Source: a bacterium (GTDB lineage Bacteria; CAYTYR01; UBA6262). Taken from it: a DNA stretch of 57,843 nucleotides. The stretch covers positions 1 to 57,843 of the forward strand of contig JAQTPL010000009.1 of the NCBI GenBank assembly GCA_028712895.1. The letters run 5' to 3'. This document shows positions 35,620-45,361 of this stretch, in pieces. The notes under the pieces are model-generated. The model ran no database searches. It saw only the letters and a list, made by a program, of their open reading frames with translations, and was not told where the DNA came from. Position numbers and translations under genes: made by a program. The stretch's first letter is position 1, and each line of letters begins with the position of its first letter.

Positions 35620-36810
35620 CTATCTCCTTATAATCAAAGCCACGATACTGACCATATTCTGAAAATCGACTGCCTTATCATACCCGAAACCAACCATAAA
35701 ATACAACCAATTTATTTGCAGGCCGCCGGTATAATGCCAACGGCTGTCCAGTTTCTTGACCCGTGATGGTTCATAATATGTGCCGGCGCGCCAGTCGACC
35801 TGCAGGTTCCGGTGGATATGCCACAGGTAATTGCCGCCAAGATGCAGGTCATAAACCCCGGCATCCTTGAATTCATAGTTTTCCATTCCTGAAACCAAAC
35901 CTGAACCGACCAGTACCGTATTATTCTGCTTACCGATGTAATTTGTATCTAACCCGATAGACGAATCTTTGGCATACTCGTAGTTTAGGCCTATGCCGGT
36001 ACACATGGGGATGGTCACATTACGGTACCATTTAATGCCAGTATCTACGGGCAGACCAGTTCTTAAGTCCGTAACCAGGAAAGATCTTTCCTGAAAGCTA
36101 AAAGTTATCTTCGGCTTATAGACAAAACCTAAAGATAACTTTTCATTATATTTATATAAAATACCCAAATCTACATTGGTGGCACTGACTTCTTGTTCAT
36201 CATCGATATCAATATCAGCGACCTTATTACCCTGGAAATTAACCGGGTATTTCATGCGGATACTTTCTTCCACATTAAGGGTATTAATATTGATGCCGAT
36301 GGCTATGTTATTGCTGATTTGCAGGGAGACTGGAAAGGAAAATGAGGTTACGGCTAAGCGCAGATCGTATTTTTCCAGGGTAGTAGTGGATAAAGCTTTC
36401 CCGTCAAAATTCTGTTCCGCCGCATACGGTTGGTCATAGACTAGGCCCACAGCGATATTATAGCAGGTGCCTAACCGGTGCGTGCGCCCGACAATACCGG
36501 CAAAATAATAACTGAGCGGGAAACTATCCTTAGAGCCATTTTGGTCAAAATCTGTCTGGGAATTATCCAGCCTGCTTTGGGCCAGGCCGACATTCAGGAC
36601 GTCTGGTGAAAAAACTAAACCAGCCGGATTATAATGTACTGCGTTTAAGTCATTGGACTTGCCCAGATACGCGCCGGCCAAACCGACCAGGCGATGGTCA
36701 CCAATGACATAACCGCCATAACCATTATAATTTCCCAGCGCCAGCCCTGCCGCAGGCAATAATAAATAAGAAAAAAGCAGTAGTATACGAAAAATTGATT
36801 TTATCTTCAT
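35620..36810 (-). CDS. Outer-membrane beta-barrel protein (FadL/PorV-like)
   Basis: A 396-residue exported protein with a signal peptide (about 1-25) and many alternating hydrophobic strands. The segment GLAGAYLGKSNDLNAVHYNPAGL near 43-65 is the NPAG signature of FadL/OmpP1 and PorV-type barrels. The final residues ALIIRR lack the usual terminal aromatic. This gene shows that the host has an outer membrane. Cargo unknown. It is preceded by its own promoter and has no clear Shine-Dalgarno. Confidence 0.82.
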   Translation of the reverse strand: MKIKSIFRILLLFSYLLLPAAGLALGNYNGYGGYVIGDHRLVGLAGAYLGKSNDLNAVHYNPAGLVFSPDVLNVGLAQSRLDNSQTDFDQNGSKDSFPLSYYFAGIVGRTHRLGTCYNIAVGLVYDQPYAAEQNFDGKALSTTTLEKYDLRLAVTSFSFPVSLQISNNIAIGININTLNVEESIRMKYPVNFQGNKVADIDIDDEQEVSATNVDLGILYKYNEKLSLGFVYKPKITFSFQERSFLVTDLRTGLPVDTGIKWYRNVTIPMCTGIGLNYEYAKDSSIGLDTNYIGKQNNTVLVGSGLVSGMENYEFKDAGVYDLHLGGNYLWHIHRNLQVDWRAGTYYEPSRVKKLDSRWHYTGGLQINWLYFMVGFGYDKAVDFQNMVSIVALIIRR

Positions 36811-36819
36811 ATGTAAGTA

Positions 36820-36848
36820 ATTTTAGGCATTATTTGGAAAAAAGTCAA
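36820..36848 (-). promoter_or_regulatory. Promoter of the outer-membrane barrel gene
   Basis: Minus strand TTGACT (36848-36843), 17-base spacer, TAAAAT (36825-36820), leaving a leader of only a few bases before ATG 36810. Confidence 0.65.
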
Positions 36849-36933
36849 TTAAAATAGAATGAATCTTTATTACCTGCGCTTTAGTCCTCTTGTTATATTA
36901 TTATCTTAAGACCGTCCCCTGTCTTCTAATAAG

Positions 36934-36965
36934 AAGGACAGCGGGAGTCCGCTGTCCTTTTTATA
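36934..36965. terminator. Terminator hairpin after the tail-fibre-like gene
   Basis: Perfect 11-bp stem AAGGACAGCGG/CCGCTGTCCTT (36934-36959) with a 4-base loop. On the minus strand it lies about 110 bases past the stop at 37072 and is followed by CTTATT; on the plus strand it is followed by TTTTT. The flanks carry a direct repeat, TTATTATCTTAAGAC, at about 36895 and 36988. Confidence 0.75.
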
Positions 36966-37071
36966 TTCGTTCTGCGTTATCTTATCTTATTATCTTAAGA
37001 CTGTCTTCTATTACTGTATTACTGCTCTTACCCTTGCTTTCCACCTAGCGGTGGAATATGGTTAATTGAGA

Positions 37072-38589
37072 TTAGAAAGTGCTCAGAGCTGAACGTTTCC
37101 AACCGCTGGAGGTCTTGATATATACATAATTAGTATCCCAGGCAACATCACCTACAGCGCCGTTACCGTCTGAACTACTGGTTGGGGTATACGTTTGCTC
37201 CATTCTGAATTGGTTATACCCTACGGAACCTTTTACATGTAATTGAGAAGTTGGAGTAGGAACATTACCACCAATAGCCCAGAAACCAGTGTTATCAATT
37301 TTCCCTCTATAATTCGACGCACCAGTAGAGAAAATGATTACGTTATTGCCATTAATACCAAGATTACCATACTGATTATTGGTAAGAGTCGACTCAGTAC
37401 CATTTGAACGCAAAACTAAGTTTCCAGTATGGGTTGACCCCCCTTCTATCTTGGCAAAACAATCGCTTGAGCCAGAATACACATGCAATTGATTAACCGG
37501 AACGATTCCCAAGCCGACTTTATTATCCACAAGCGTCAGCGGCGAATTTGCCCAGTTATTGGTAAAAAATGTTATGGAGTGTGAAGGGGCAACGAACTCC
37601 AGTTCATTATTAACTGCGTTGTTCAAAATATATGCCTCTGTCGGGTTAGAATTACGCAAAACAAGATATGCGTGTTTCCCTGAACCGCTAGCTTCCACCT
37701 TTAGGAAAGCATCCACGCCAGTAGATTTCACATGCAGAAGACTATCCGGAACGTTAGTACCGATACCAACCCTGCCAACACTATCAATGACGAACCTATC
37801 AGCCGCAGCAGTATTATCAGCTATATGCAGCTTGCTGGGATTACCACTGTCTACATACATACCAAATTCCCTGCCACCAGTCGCTGTGTTGGACATCTTG
37901 ATCCCACTGCCCCAGCCTGGGCCGGACGAAGTGAGTTGTAAAGCTGTATTATTCGTTACCCCTTTATCAATCGTTAATCCGGTTCCGGCAGTCATAGTAG
38001 CAGTGCCAATACCTATTTGGTTTCCAAAATATACCCTTGAATCTCCATAGATTTTCATTGCATCAACCCAGTCGCTGTTAGCCCATCTAAATATATCAGC
38101 ACCAGCTACATTATGCCCAGCTTTAAAAGTCCAAGCGCCACCCGGCACCCCTAAGTATGTATAAATACTGCCGTCAGTGTGGACATATGCTAATGTATGT
38201 GTAGTCGTCCCGCCTTTTAAATAAATGAATGGATTAACACTAGCCCGGCCTAAAGTTAAATTGGTGTCATCATTAAGGATATTACTATTTGCGATCCAGT
38301 TGGTGCCATCATGCCTGAGAGTCTGTCCTGAGGTTCCGGAAGGTAAACCACCGCCGGTCGCGGTCTGCCAGGTGCCTACGCCAGAGGCGTCAGAGGTTAA
38401 AACCTTGCTGGCGCTTGCTCCGGTAGCCATTTTAAACCCAGTCATTTGCGCCGTTCCTACAACATCCAATTTTTGCGTCGGCGCAGTAGTACCTACCCCT
38501 AAATTACCAGTCACTGACAAGTCTCCAGCCCAAACGCTTACAGCTGTCAGCATCAACATCAATGTTAGAATTATTATCAATCTTTTCAT
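37072..38589 (-). CDS. Secreted tail-fibre-like repeat protein
   Basis: A 505-residue exported protein with signal peptide (about 1-21). It contains at least four copies of a motif like VGIGTxxPxxxLHV: GVGTTAPTQKLDV near 31, VGIGTNVPDSLLHV near 274, VGLGIVPVNQLHV near 360 and VPTPTSQLHV near 447. Such repeats occur in phage tail fibres and in large surface proteins of many environmental bacteria. The C-terminal intramolecular chaperone (endosialidase-type) is absent. Function is probably surface attachment; no phage genes are nearby. Confidence 0.72.
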   Translation of the reverse strand: MKRLIIILTLMLMLTAVSVWAGDLSVTGNLGVGTTAPTQKLDVVGTAQMTGFKMATGASASKVLTSDASGVGTWQTATGGGLPSGTSGQTLRHDGTNWIANSNILNDDTNLTLGRASVNPFIYLKGGTTTHTLAYVHTDGSIYTYLGVPGGAWTFKAGHNVAGADIFRWANSDWVDAMKIYGDSRVYFGNQIGIGTATMTAGTGLTIDKGVTNNTALQLTSSGPGWGSGIKMSNTATGGREFGMYVDSGNPSKLHIADNTAAADRFVIDSVGRVGIGTNVPDSLLHVKSTGVDAFLKVEASGSGKHAYLVLRNSNPTEAYILNNAVNNELEFVAPSHSITFFTNNWANSPLTLVDNKVGLGIVPVNQLHVYSGSSDCFAKIEGGSTHTGNLVLRSNGTESTLTNNQYGNLGINGNNVIIFSTGASNYRGKIDNTGFWAIGGNVPTPTSQLHVKGSVGYNQFRMEQTYTPTSSSDGNGAVGDVAWDTNYVYIKTSSGWKRSALSTF

Positions 38590-38660
38590 TTACTTTTCCT
38601 CCCCTCGATTATTTTTAAACTCATTACATTCTATCTATTATTCCCCCTTTCCTTTCATGA

Positions 38661-41600
38661 TTATTCTACTATTACATTTCCAGTACCGCTGAAAATAACC
38701 TTGCCGGTACTGCTAATGCTGGGATTACCATAGATAATAGTCCTGCCGGTAGAGGTAGTCCAGGTAGAGTCATAACCACCAGCTATGGTCACGTTTATCG
38801 CGCGGTTGAAGGAAGTATTCTCTGTGAAGATACCTTCCTGGAGTTGAATGGTATTACCCGTAGCCGCGGCGTTATAGGCTGCCTGCAGGGTACTATAATA
38901 GGTAGTATTGATTCGCGCTTGCCGCGCGCACAGCATACTCACGTAGATGTCTTTAGTAAGTCCGTTACCATAGGTCAAAGTGATTTTCCCAACCTGATTG
39001 TAGAAATACCCGGTCCGATTTACCGTGATCGTAATAGTATCGGTTTCCGTTGTGGTACTGCCGGAAGTTGGGCTCACATTGGTGATCCAGGGCACGTTCT
39101 CACTGATGGTCCAGGTCATCAAGCTCTTCGGTGTGACATTCGTGATATTGACTGTCCCAGTAGTGTTACTTGCTGTTATTATCACATTCTCCGGGTTCGC
39201 TTCAGCTGCTGGTATGCCGGGGATATCTCCTACGTAAAGTTTCAATGGTATTTTAGTGGTCTTGTAGTACGCGGGTGCTGATCCGGCAGTCACGCTGATC
39301 TCCGTGGTATATAAACCGTCAGCCAGTCCGGAACGGTTAACAGTAGCAGTAATAGCCTGCGCTTGGCCACCCGTGATCGAGCCGCTATAAGACGATAAAG
39401 TCAGCCAGGCAGCATCTTCACTAATAGAGTAGCTTATGTTTTGGTTGCCCAGACCGATAGTCTTAATGTAAAAGTCTTTGGCTTCACTCTGGTCTACTTT
39501 TCTGTAAACCAGTTCCTCCGGGTATAATGAAGCTTCTAATCCTAAGACCACGAAGACTTTCTGGTTGGTGGGATTTGGACTGCCAGCATCTTTGTCCCAA
39601 TCCGCGGCAATCAGATCGCCTAAGCCGTCATGATTAACATCCCCGCTATTGACTACATGCGCCGGTCCAAGCCAGTATCCATAACCATTATCCCTGGACT
39701 GGTTCGTAGTAGTATAAGTCAGATTTGGCGTACCAGCGCCACCTGACCAATCAGCCCGGCCTAACCAGACGTTAACATCCGCAGTGCCACCCTGGGCGAT
39801 CTCATCCATACCGTCAGCGTTAACATCTTTGACAAAAGTATTGCCGGCTATAGAGCAATCTTTCGTAGCGTCTACATCAACTGTCCCGCTGAAACGATTC
39901 GTTTTAGACAGCAGTAAGCAGCTGCTAATTAAGATATCCTTCTTGCCATCGCCATTAACATCACCAACTGGGGTGTTTTGTACTCCCTGCTTAACTAGTT
40001 TTGCGTCGGCATTGGTCGGCATAAGCTTGGTACCCCAGGACTTGGCACTTGACGCGCCATACAAGATGCAATGATAGTATGGTCCTGTTGCTGTTTCATT
40101 AATTAAACCAGTAACGATATCAGCATATCCGTCATTGTCAAGATCAGCAACCATCAGGTCGTGACCAGCCCAAGATATATTAGGATATGTAGTCTTATCC
40201 ACTTTCACGGCCAGAATGTCGCTCATTGGACAATTGTCTATATAATAATCAGTGTTCCAGCTAGCGCGGCCAAAGATAATATACAGATTCGCTTCATTGG
40301 GTGTATCACTGGTCTGGGGTGCTAATACTACCATATCATCATAGCCATCGCCATCAATGTCGCCAGCTGCTATTTCATGTCCAAATGTTGTCCAGATGCC
40401 ATTAAGCAATTGAAATTTTACGTCAACATTATCATTTTGATTAGGGAAATTCAGTATTGTTTCCCCTGACTTTTCCGCATCAGTTTTACCAAAAATCACT
40501 GAGACTGATCCTCTTCCCTGTCTTGAGAAAGAAGATGACTCAGCTTTGTCTCCAATGATCACATCATCATAACCGTCGCCATTAACATCAGCCAAACAGA
40601 CGTCTGCGCCCAGGAAAGTATTACCATAGCCATTGCCGCCTCCCATATAATCATAGCCGTAGAACTTCATGGAGGAATTCAGACTGTCACTGGTTAACCA
40701 GCCGTCTGCTTTGCCATAGATAAGATAAGCCGCGCCTTTATAATGTTTATTCGCAGTACCGAAGTAGTCTAAACCGCCAATGAGCACATCCTGGTATCCG
40801 TCTCCATTAACGTCTCCTACGGCCATGGAATCGCATTCTCTCAAGGCATGGTCTTTATTCTGCGCGTAAATAGCATCAGACAGCGCCAGAGACCTGGTGG
40901 TCCGGGAGTAGTTCTTGGCATTGATATACACGTATCTGATGCCTGCCGTACCGGCGTCTATTTTCAAAACAGTCGCGTAACTTTCTGCCGATAATCCGCT
41001 ATAGTTGATCGTGCAGGTAATAGTATCGGTTTCTAGGCTGGTAGTGCCGCTGGTCTGGTCTAGGGACAGCCAGGTGGCAGCAGAATCTTTCGTGATGGTC
41101 CAGTTTATTGTGCCTAAGCCGAGATTCTTAATGCTAAATGTCTGCTGCATCGAAGTGATGGAAGACGACGGTTGTTCGACCATGATCGTCTTCGGGTCTA
41201 CTAATAGTTCCCCGACAACAGGAACGCTAACAGGAATAGTAGCCGTGCCAACACCGGAACCAAGCTGATTCTGACCAGTAATAACAATATTAGCTGTGTA
41301 GGTCTGCCCGGATGCAAAGGTACTTGTGTCTACTACTACCTGCAGCATATAGTCATCCAGATCATCGTAGCTGTATGAACCGAGAGTGGCAGTACTCCAG
41401 GCTTCATTATTGTTATGATCGCGATATTTCATCGTCAACCAACCGCTGCCATTAGTGTAATTAACTTCTATTTTATAGTTTATCTTCTGTCCGCCATCGT
41501 TAGCAATGTTCAAATAACGTTTCTTGGTGGAGACCAGTTCTGAGTTGGCATAGGAGAGACTCTTGGGTTGTACGACCAAGCTGGCCAGAGTGTCACTGTT

Positions 41601-44387
41601 AAGCACCTTACTATCCGGATTTCTCGGATTCGTGCCATTGTTTACTTCTACGCTATCAGAGTAACCGTCATCGTCCGTATCCGGGTCCAAGATGTCTGTG
41701 CCATAGCGGGTTTCCAGCGCATTAATTAAGCCATCGTTGTCTGTGTCATTTTCCATTACATCAGGCATGTCGTCGCAATCTGAGTCCATAAAGCAGGATA
41801 AGCTAACTTTAGCAATACCATTCGTGCCGATCGACTCTTCTTTCCTCCGGCATTTGCCGTCAGACACATTGGTAACAAAAACCCAAGGCGAGTTCTCGCC
41901 GACCCCACTGCATAAAGTAGATCCTATACCGCTAAGCTTAGTAGTACAGGAACCCAGGAATGAGCAAGATTTATCAACAGCAAAAGCCAAGGTGTAGAAA
42001 CCAGAAACATTATAAGTATCGATCCAGTTATTCAAAGCAGTAGCCGTAGTTACAACCTGCCAATCAAGAGGAGTGCCGGTAAAGCCATTAAAGGCACCAA
42101 CCACTACTCCGTCGGTAATATTAATATCTGAATCGTAAAGAACGGCTGAATCGTTCTTATTGACATAACCGAATTTATATTCGCTGACAGTATCTGATTC
42201 AGCTCCGATATTGAATACAGTCTTCAGATACGTATTATTATTATATTTCTCGCGGTAATCATTAGTGGCTGCCCGCGCCGAGCGGTTATAGCAAACCCCG
42301 TCTTTAGTGTACCAGCGCACATCATCAACCCAAATACTGACGCTCTTACCCGAAAACTGATCTGATCCCTGGGCGCTGACAGAAAATACCATTTTCATTT
42401 TTCCCAGGCAGAGATTGGCGTATTGATAGTCATAGACATGTTTAAAGCCATATTCATCCAACCAGTAAAAACTGTGTCCGTCCACTAAGACATTTACCGG
42501 TATGCTTACTTCCTGCCAAGCTGTACTATTAACATTAAAACCAGAAACCCGGCTACTGTCATCAAGCCAGATAAAAGCCGCTTTATCCGGTCCGCGATAA
42601 TCTTCAAATTTCATAAATACATGATCAGCTTCTGACCCCACGGCCAGGTGCTCACTATCTCCTTTTTCCACTTTCAGCCAAAATTTAATTGTGCCTCCGG
42701 CATAATCAGAAAGGTCTATCGTATCCTTGGTCCGGAAAATGCCCCAGCCGCCGCCATACATCACTGTGGAAGCGAATATTTTAAGCTCCATTGCCCTGTT
42801 GCCTTCGGGGATGGTGTTACCAGCGCCGGTACCGCCGCTATACTTATATTCAGGATACTCACTGACCGTTCCTCTGACTCCGTATTGTAAACTTTCACCT
42901 TTGGGAGCATAATGGTCTGTGTCGGTGACATAATTGGCTTCCGCGTGAATTTGTCCATAAGGGGTTTCACCTTCTAAGCCCCAGGTAAAGATATCCCAGC
43001 CCTGATTCCCGCCGACAGCTTCTCCTTCCAGCCCGGCCTCAGAATAGAAATGGAACGGCGATGTAGTCTTCGTATCTTGCGCGTTGAGTCCCCACCATTC
43101 TTCATTCATACAGCCGTCTGGGTACAAATAATTGTTTGTATAACCGCTATCTTTAACTGGATAGCCGGGATACTTATCGTGTACTAGCGGACTGCTCCCT
43201 TTATATTTCCAGAATTCATCCACCCATTCAAAAACCATTCCGCCTACCACATTATTCGCCGCATTGAAGGAAGAAAGATTTTCATGGATATTACTCCACT
43301 GCCAGCTCAGTCCTTCTTTCTGACTGCCTTGATCTTCATATTCCAAACTGCTATCTGGATTGTAATGCCAGGCGTCCACTCCGTATTCAGTCAAGAATAT
43401 GGGCTTGGTCGTGTAGCTGCTAAACAGCTTAAAGAGAACGGAAAAACTATTACCCCGGTAACTGTTTATACCTATAATATCTATATTATTGTTATTGACT
43501 AGCCGCGATAAACCGTCTTGATAGAGGCTGTAACTCGGGTAATGCGGTTCCCCGAGACAGGCCATTACCGGATGTTGAGAATCTATAGATTTGGCCACAT
43601 CCGCTACATAATTAACAGCGTCACAGGCATCGTTAAAGGTGTTGTATTTCCACATAAATAAGCCTGGATCGCCATTAGCATCGAAATTGTAATTAAATTC
43701 ATTGCCGATCATCCACATCAGTATTGCGGGATGATTTTTATAGGTATTTACTACCTTAGTGGCGGTATATTGATTGGCATTAAAATGATCAATTATCATG
43801 ATCACCATCAGCCCGTTTTTGTAAGCTTCGTCTAATACCGCCAGCCCGGCGGTAGCAGCCGCGCTGTTTAAATTGCCCATATACGGCATGCCGTGCAACC
43901 AGTCTGGTTCATTATCAGTAGGATCAACTTCATTAACCATATATCCGTCGGCAGCATAATCTGCCTGCCAGGTGTTGGGGTTGTACATTACGCCATCGGT
44001 GTCTTCATTAAAATACAAGGAAGAATCAGTGTCACAACCAAGATCCATGTATATCCGGATCGTATTGAATCCTGCTTCTTTAATGCGCGGGAAATCATAT
44101 TGCGCCATATCCCACATTCTCTTCCGCGTGTCATTCTCAAATGGTCCTCCAGGAGGATATGTTTCTGCCGGCCAGAATTGCCCAGGCGACCAACAGACTC
44201 CTTTGATTATATAGTTCACAGGATTTTTCAGGGTTCCGTCCTCTCTCCGATGCTGTACTATCAATTGCCTTCCGCTAACACTCACCGCACTCGGACTTGT
44301 CGGTACTGCCGCCATTACTTCAAAAGCTACCAGCAATATTACGATTATACTGATCATTAACCAGACATACTTTTTTAGGCGCTTCAT
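38661..44387 (-). CDS. Giant secreted multidomain glycoside hydrolase
   Basis: 1,908 residues from the ATG at 44385-44387 (GGGAGGAG upstream, then signal peptide about 1-26). Order: TIM-barrel glycosidase of clan GH-A (about 30-420) with acid/base Glu230 (IGNEFNYN) and nucleophile Glu334 (LTEYGVD); a beta-rich, probably carbohydrate-binding region (about 470-720); calcium-binding thrombospondin type 3 repeats (about 865-922); two BACON-like Ig domains (about 930-1150); seven FG-GAP-type DxNxDG repeats forming a likely seven-bladed propeller (about 1180-1600); two more BACON-like domains (about 1616-1815); a short beta-helix-like domain (about 1820-1908). Secreted polysaccharide binding/degradation is inferred. 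The GH family is not certain. Confidence 0.85.
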   Translation of the reverse strand: MKRLKKYVWLMISIIVILLVAFEVMAAVPTSPSAVSVSGRQLIVQHRREDGTLKNPVNYIIKGVCWSPGQFWPAETYPPGGPFENDTRKRMWDMAQYDFPRIKEAGFNTIRIYMDLGCDTDSSLYFNEDTDGVMYNPNTWQADYAADGYMVNEVDPTDNEPDWLHGMPYMGNLNSAAATAGLAVLDEAYKNGLMVIMIIDHFNANQYTATKVVNTYKNHPAILMWMIGNEFNYNFDANGDPGLFMWKYNTFNDACDAVNYVADVAKSIDSQHPVMACLGEPHYPSYSLYQDGLSRLVNNNNIDIIGINSYRGNSFSVLFKLFSSYTTKPIFLTEYGVDAWHYNPDSSLEYEDQGSQKEGLSWQWSNIHENLSSFNAANNVVGGMVFEWVDEFWKYKGSSPLVHDKYPGYPVKDSGYTNNYLYPDGCMNEEWWGLNAQDTKTTSPFHFYSEAGLEGEAVGGNQGWDIFTWGLEGETPYGQIHAEANYVTDTDHYAPKGESLQYGVRGTVSEYPEYKYSGGTGAGNTIPEGNRAMELKIFASTVMYGGGWGIFRTKDTIDLSDYAGGTIKFWLKVEKGDSEHLAVGSEADHVFMKFEDYRGPDKAAFIWLDDSSRVSGFNVNSTAWQEVSIPVNVLVDGHSFYWLDEYGFKHVYDYQYANLCLGKMKMVFSVSAQGSDQFSGKSVSIWVDDVRWYTKDGVCYNRSARAATNDYREKYNNNTYLKTVFNIGAESDTVSEYKFGYVNKNDSAVLYDSDINITDGVVVGAFNGFTGTPLDWQVVTTATALNNWIDTYNVSGFYTLAFAVDKSCSFLGSCTTKLSGIGSTLCSGVGENSPWVFVTNVSDGKCRRKEESIGTNGIAKVSLSCFMDSDCDDMPDVMENDTDNDGLINALETRYGTDILDPDTDDDGYSDSVEVNNGTNPRNPDSKVLNSDTLASLVVQPKSLSYANSELVSTKKRYLNIANDGGQKINYKIEVNYTNGSGWLTMKYRDHNNNEAWSTATLGSYSYDDLDDYMLQVVVDTSTFASGQTYTANIVITGQNQLGSGVGTATIPVSVPVVGELLVDPKTIMVEQPSSSITSMQQTFSIKNLGLGTINWTITKDSAATWLSLDQTSGTTSLETDTITCTINYSGLSAESYATVLKIDAGTAGIRYVYINAKNYSRTTRSLALSDAIYAQNKDHALRECDSMAVGDVNGDGYQDVLIGGLDYFGTANKHYKGAAYLIYGKADGWLTSDSLNSSMKFYGYDYMGGGNGYGNTFLGADVCLADVNGDGYDDVIIGDKAESSSFSRQGRGSVSVIFGKTDAEKSGETILNFPNQNDNVDVKFQLLNGIWTTFGHEIAAGDIDGDGYDDMVVLAPQTSDTPNEANLYIIFGRASWNTDYYIDNCPMSDILAVKVDKTTYPNISWAGHDLMVADLDNDGYADIVTGLINETATGPYYHCILYGASSAKSWGTKLMPTNADAKLVKQGVQNTPVGDVNGDGKKDILISSCLLLSKTNRFSGTVDVDATKDCSIAGNTFVKDVNADGMDEIAQGGTADVNVWLGRADWSGGAGTPNLTYTTTNQSRDNGYGYWLGPAHVVNSGDVNHDGLGDLIAADWDKDAGSPNPTNQKVFVVLGLEASLYPEELVYRKVDQSEAKDFYIKTIGLGNQNISYSISEDAAWLTLSSYSGSITGGQAQAITATVNRSGLADGLYTTEISVTAGSAPAYYKTTKIPLKLYVGDIPGIPAAEANPENVIITASNTTGTVNITNVTPKSLMTWTISENVPWITNVSPTSGSTTTETDTITITVNRTGYFYNQVGKITLTYGNGLTKDIYVSMLCARQARINTTYYSTLQAAYNAAATGNTIQLQEGIFTENTSFNRAINVTIAGGYDSTWTTSTGRTIIYGNPSISSTGKVIFSGTGNVIVE

Positions 44388-44617
44388 AACTGTTCTCCTC
44401 CCTGGGATTATTTGTTCTCTCTTGTCCTTATATAATAAAAGGAACAATCAATACCGTTTTCACGATACCAATTGTTCTTATACTTAATATGTATTGCCAG
44501 TTTCCTTAAAACTCTTCGCCTCATTCTGTCTATTATCCTTAGAATAAACCAAATAATTTTAATGCAACCGCGGCTTTTTCCTTTTTTTACTTTCCCGGCC
44601 TTGCTCCGGAGACCTCC

Positions 44618-44719
44618 TTATGGCAAAAAAATAAGGTTACCCTGATTAAGAGTAACCTTAAAAATATGGCTCCTGCGCATACAACTAATTATTATATTGC
44701 TTTCTACTTTTTGTTTCAT
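44618..44719 (-). CDS. Possible leader peptide before the giant hydrolase gene
   Basis: A 33-codon frame with ATG at 44717-44719, preceded at good distance by AAAGGA. It starts MKQKVESNIIIS and runs right through the AAGGTTAC/GTAACCTT hairpin, stopping just after the U-tract. Translation over a terminator in a leader is the layout of attenuation control. No run of one regulatory codon type is obvious (four Ile codons among the first 20). It is too short for homology judgement. Confidence 0.4.
   Translation of the reverse strand: MKQKVESNIIISCMRRSHIFKVTLNQGNLIFLP
44626..44659 (-). terminator. Terminator/attenuator hairpin in the giant-gene leader
   Basis: Stem AAGGTTAC (44633-44640) / GTAACCTT (44652-44659) followed on the minus strand by TATTTTTTTG. 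It lies between the promoter at 44791-44819 and the start codon at 44387, so it would stop transcription before the gene unless prevented. Confidence 0.7.
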
Positions 44720-44790
44720 TTTTCCTTTCCGGAAAAATAAAGCACAAAATACAAATCAATAAAAATTATTTTATTTATTAACACGTCTTT

Positions 44791-44819
44791 CTTATAACAA
44801 CTACTTGAAAAAATGTCAA
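44791..44819 (-). promoter_or_regulatory. Promoter of the giant hydrolase transcript
   Basis: Minus strand TTGACA (44819-44814), 17-base spacer, TATAAG (44796-44791). The predicted leader is about 400 bases. The rest of the 44,388-44,995 gap shows the leader peptide, two hairpins and no other gene. Confidence 0.7.
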
Positions 44820-44958
44820 GAAATAAAAATTTAGGTTAATGACGTTTGTTGCCTGCGTTTTAAGCGCAAAATACTCAGGAAAAACCGGCGAACGTTATTT
44901 CCACCCCCAGGACATGGCCCCCGTATTAATAGTAAACAATAGGATATCCTGGTTAATG

Positions 44959-44993
44959 AAAAAACGGTTACTAATTAAAGTAACCGTTTTTTT
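44959..44993. terminator. Bidirectional terminator after tRNA-fMet
   Basis: Stem ACGGTTAC (44964-44971) / GTAACCGT (44980-44987) with A-tract before and T-tract after, 3 bases past the tRNA CCA end. The core GGTTAC/GTAACC is shared with the hairpin at 44633-44659. Confidence 0.85.
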
Positions 44994-44995
44994 AC

Positions 44996-45072
<77 letters not shown>

Positions 45073-45092
45073 ATAAAAAAAACTTCGTTTTT

Positions 45093-45168
45093 TAGTTCAT
45101 AGCTCTTAGCTCATAGTCAGTAGTTTTAATCTTTCCTACGAGCTACGAACTACCAACCCCGAGCTAAT
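45093..45168. repeat. Heptad word arrays, inverted pair, between two tRNAs
   Basis: TAGTTCA, TAGCTCT, TAGCTCA, TAGTCAG (45093-45120) and CTACGAG, CTACGAA, CTACCAA, CCCCGAG (45136-45163). One edge lies 4-9 bases from the 3' end of tRNA-Leu. Words match 24117-24202. Confidence 0.75.
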
Positions 45169-45172
45169 TACC

Positions 45173-45255
45173 TGGGCGAGGAGGGAGTTGAACCCTCAAG
45201 ACCATAAGGCCAGCAGATTTTAAGTCTGCCGCGTATGCCATTCCGCCACTCGCCC
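45173..45255 (-). tRNA. tRNA-Leu (UAA)
   Basis: Class II tRNA with acceptor GGGCGAG/CTCGCCC, D-arm GCGG..., anticodon stem GCAGA/TCTGC with loop CTTAAAA (anticodon TAA), long variable arm GCCTTATGGTC, T-loop TTCAACT, discriminator A. CCA is not encoded. Confidence 0.96.
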
Positions 45256-45289
45256 CAGTCTATTAGTTATTTCAAGGCTGGGAGTTATA

Positions 45290-45318
45290 ATACTATCCCA
45301 AAAAGCCTTTTCTGTCAA
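45290..45318 (-). promoter_or_regulatory. Promoter of the tRNA-Leu/tRNA-fMet unit
   Basis: Minus strand TTGACA (45318-45313), 17-base spacer, TAGTAT (45295-45290), about 35 bases before the tRNA-Leu 5' end. Confidence 0.75.
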
Positions 45319-45336
45319 CCTATATCTTTTCTGCCA

Positions 45337-45361
45337 GACCCGTGACTCGGGACTCGCAGAC
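45337..45361. repeat. Heptad word array (GACTCGC type)
   Basis: GACCCGT, GACTCGG, GACTCGC, AGAC. It touches the ftsB stop codon (45362-45364). The same word family is found inside the phosphohexomutase gene at 48349-48372. Confidence 0.72.

Noticed and set aside
37072-38589. Prophage remnant indicated by the tail-fibre-like protein
   Set aside because: It has a signal peptide, and no other phage gene, integrase or attachment site is nearby; such repeats also occur in bacterial surface proteins.
38661-38960. Giant hydrolase truncated in its beta-helix end
   Set aside because: The last about 90 residues match a short self-contained C-terminal domain type, and the stop is followed by normal spacing and a good Shine-Dalgarno for the next gene.
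44388-44790. c-di-GMP (GEMM) riboswitch in the giant-gene leader
   Set aside because: No match to the conserved GEMM core could be read; only the leader ORF and a terminator hairpin are visible.
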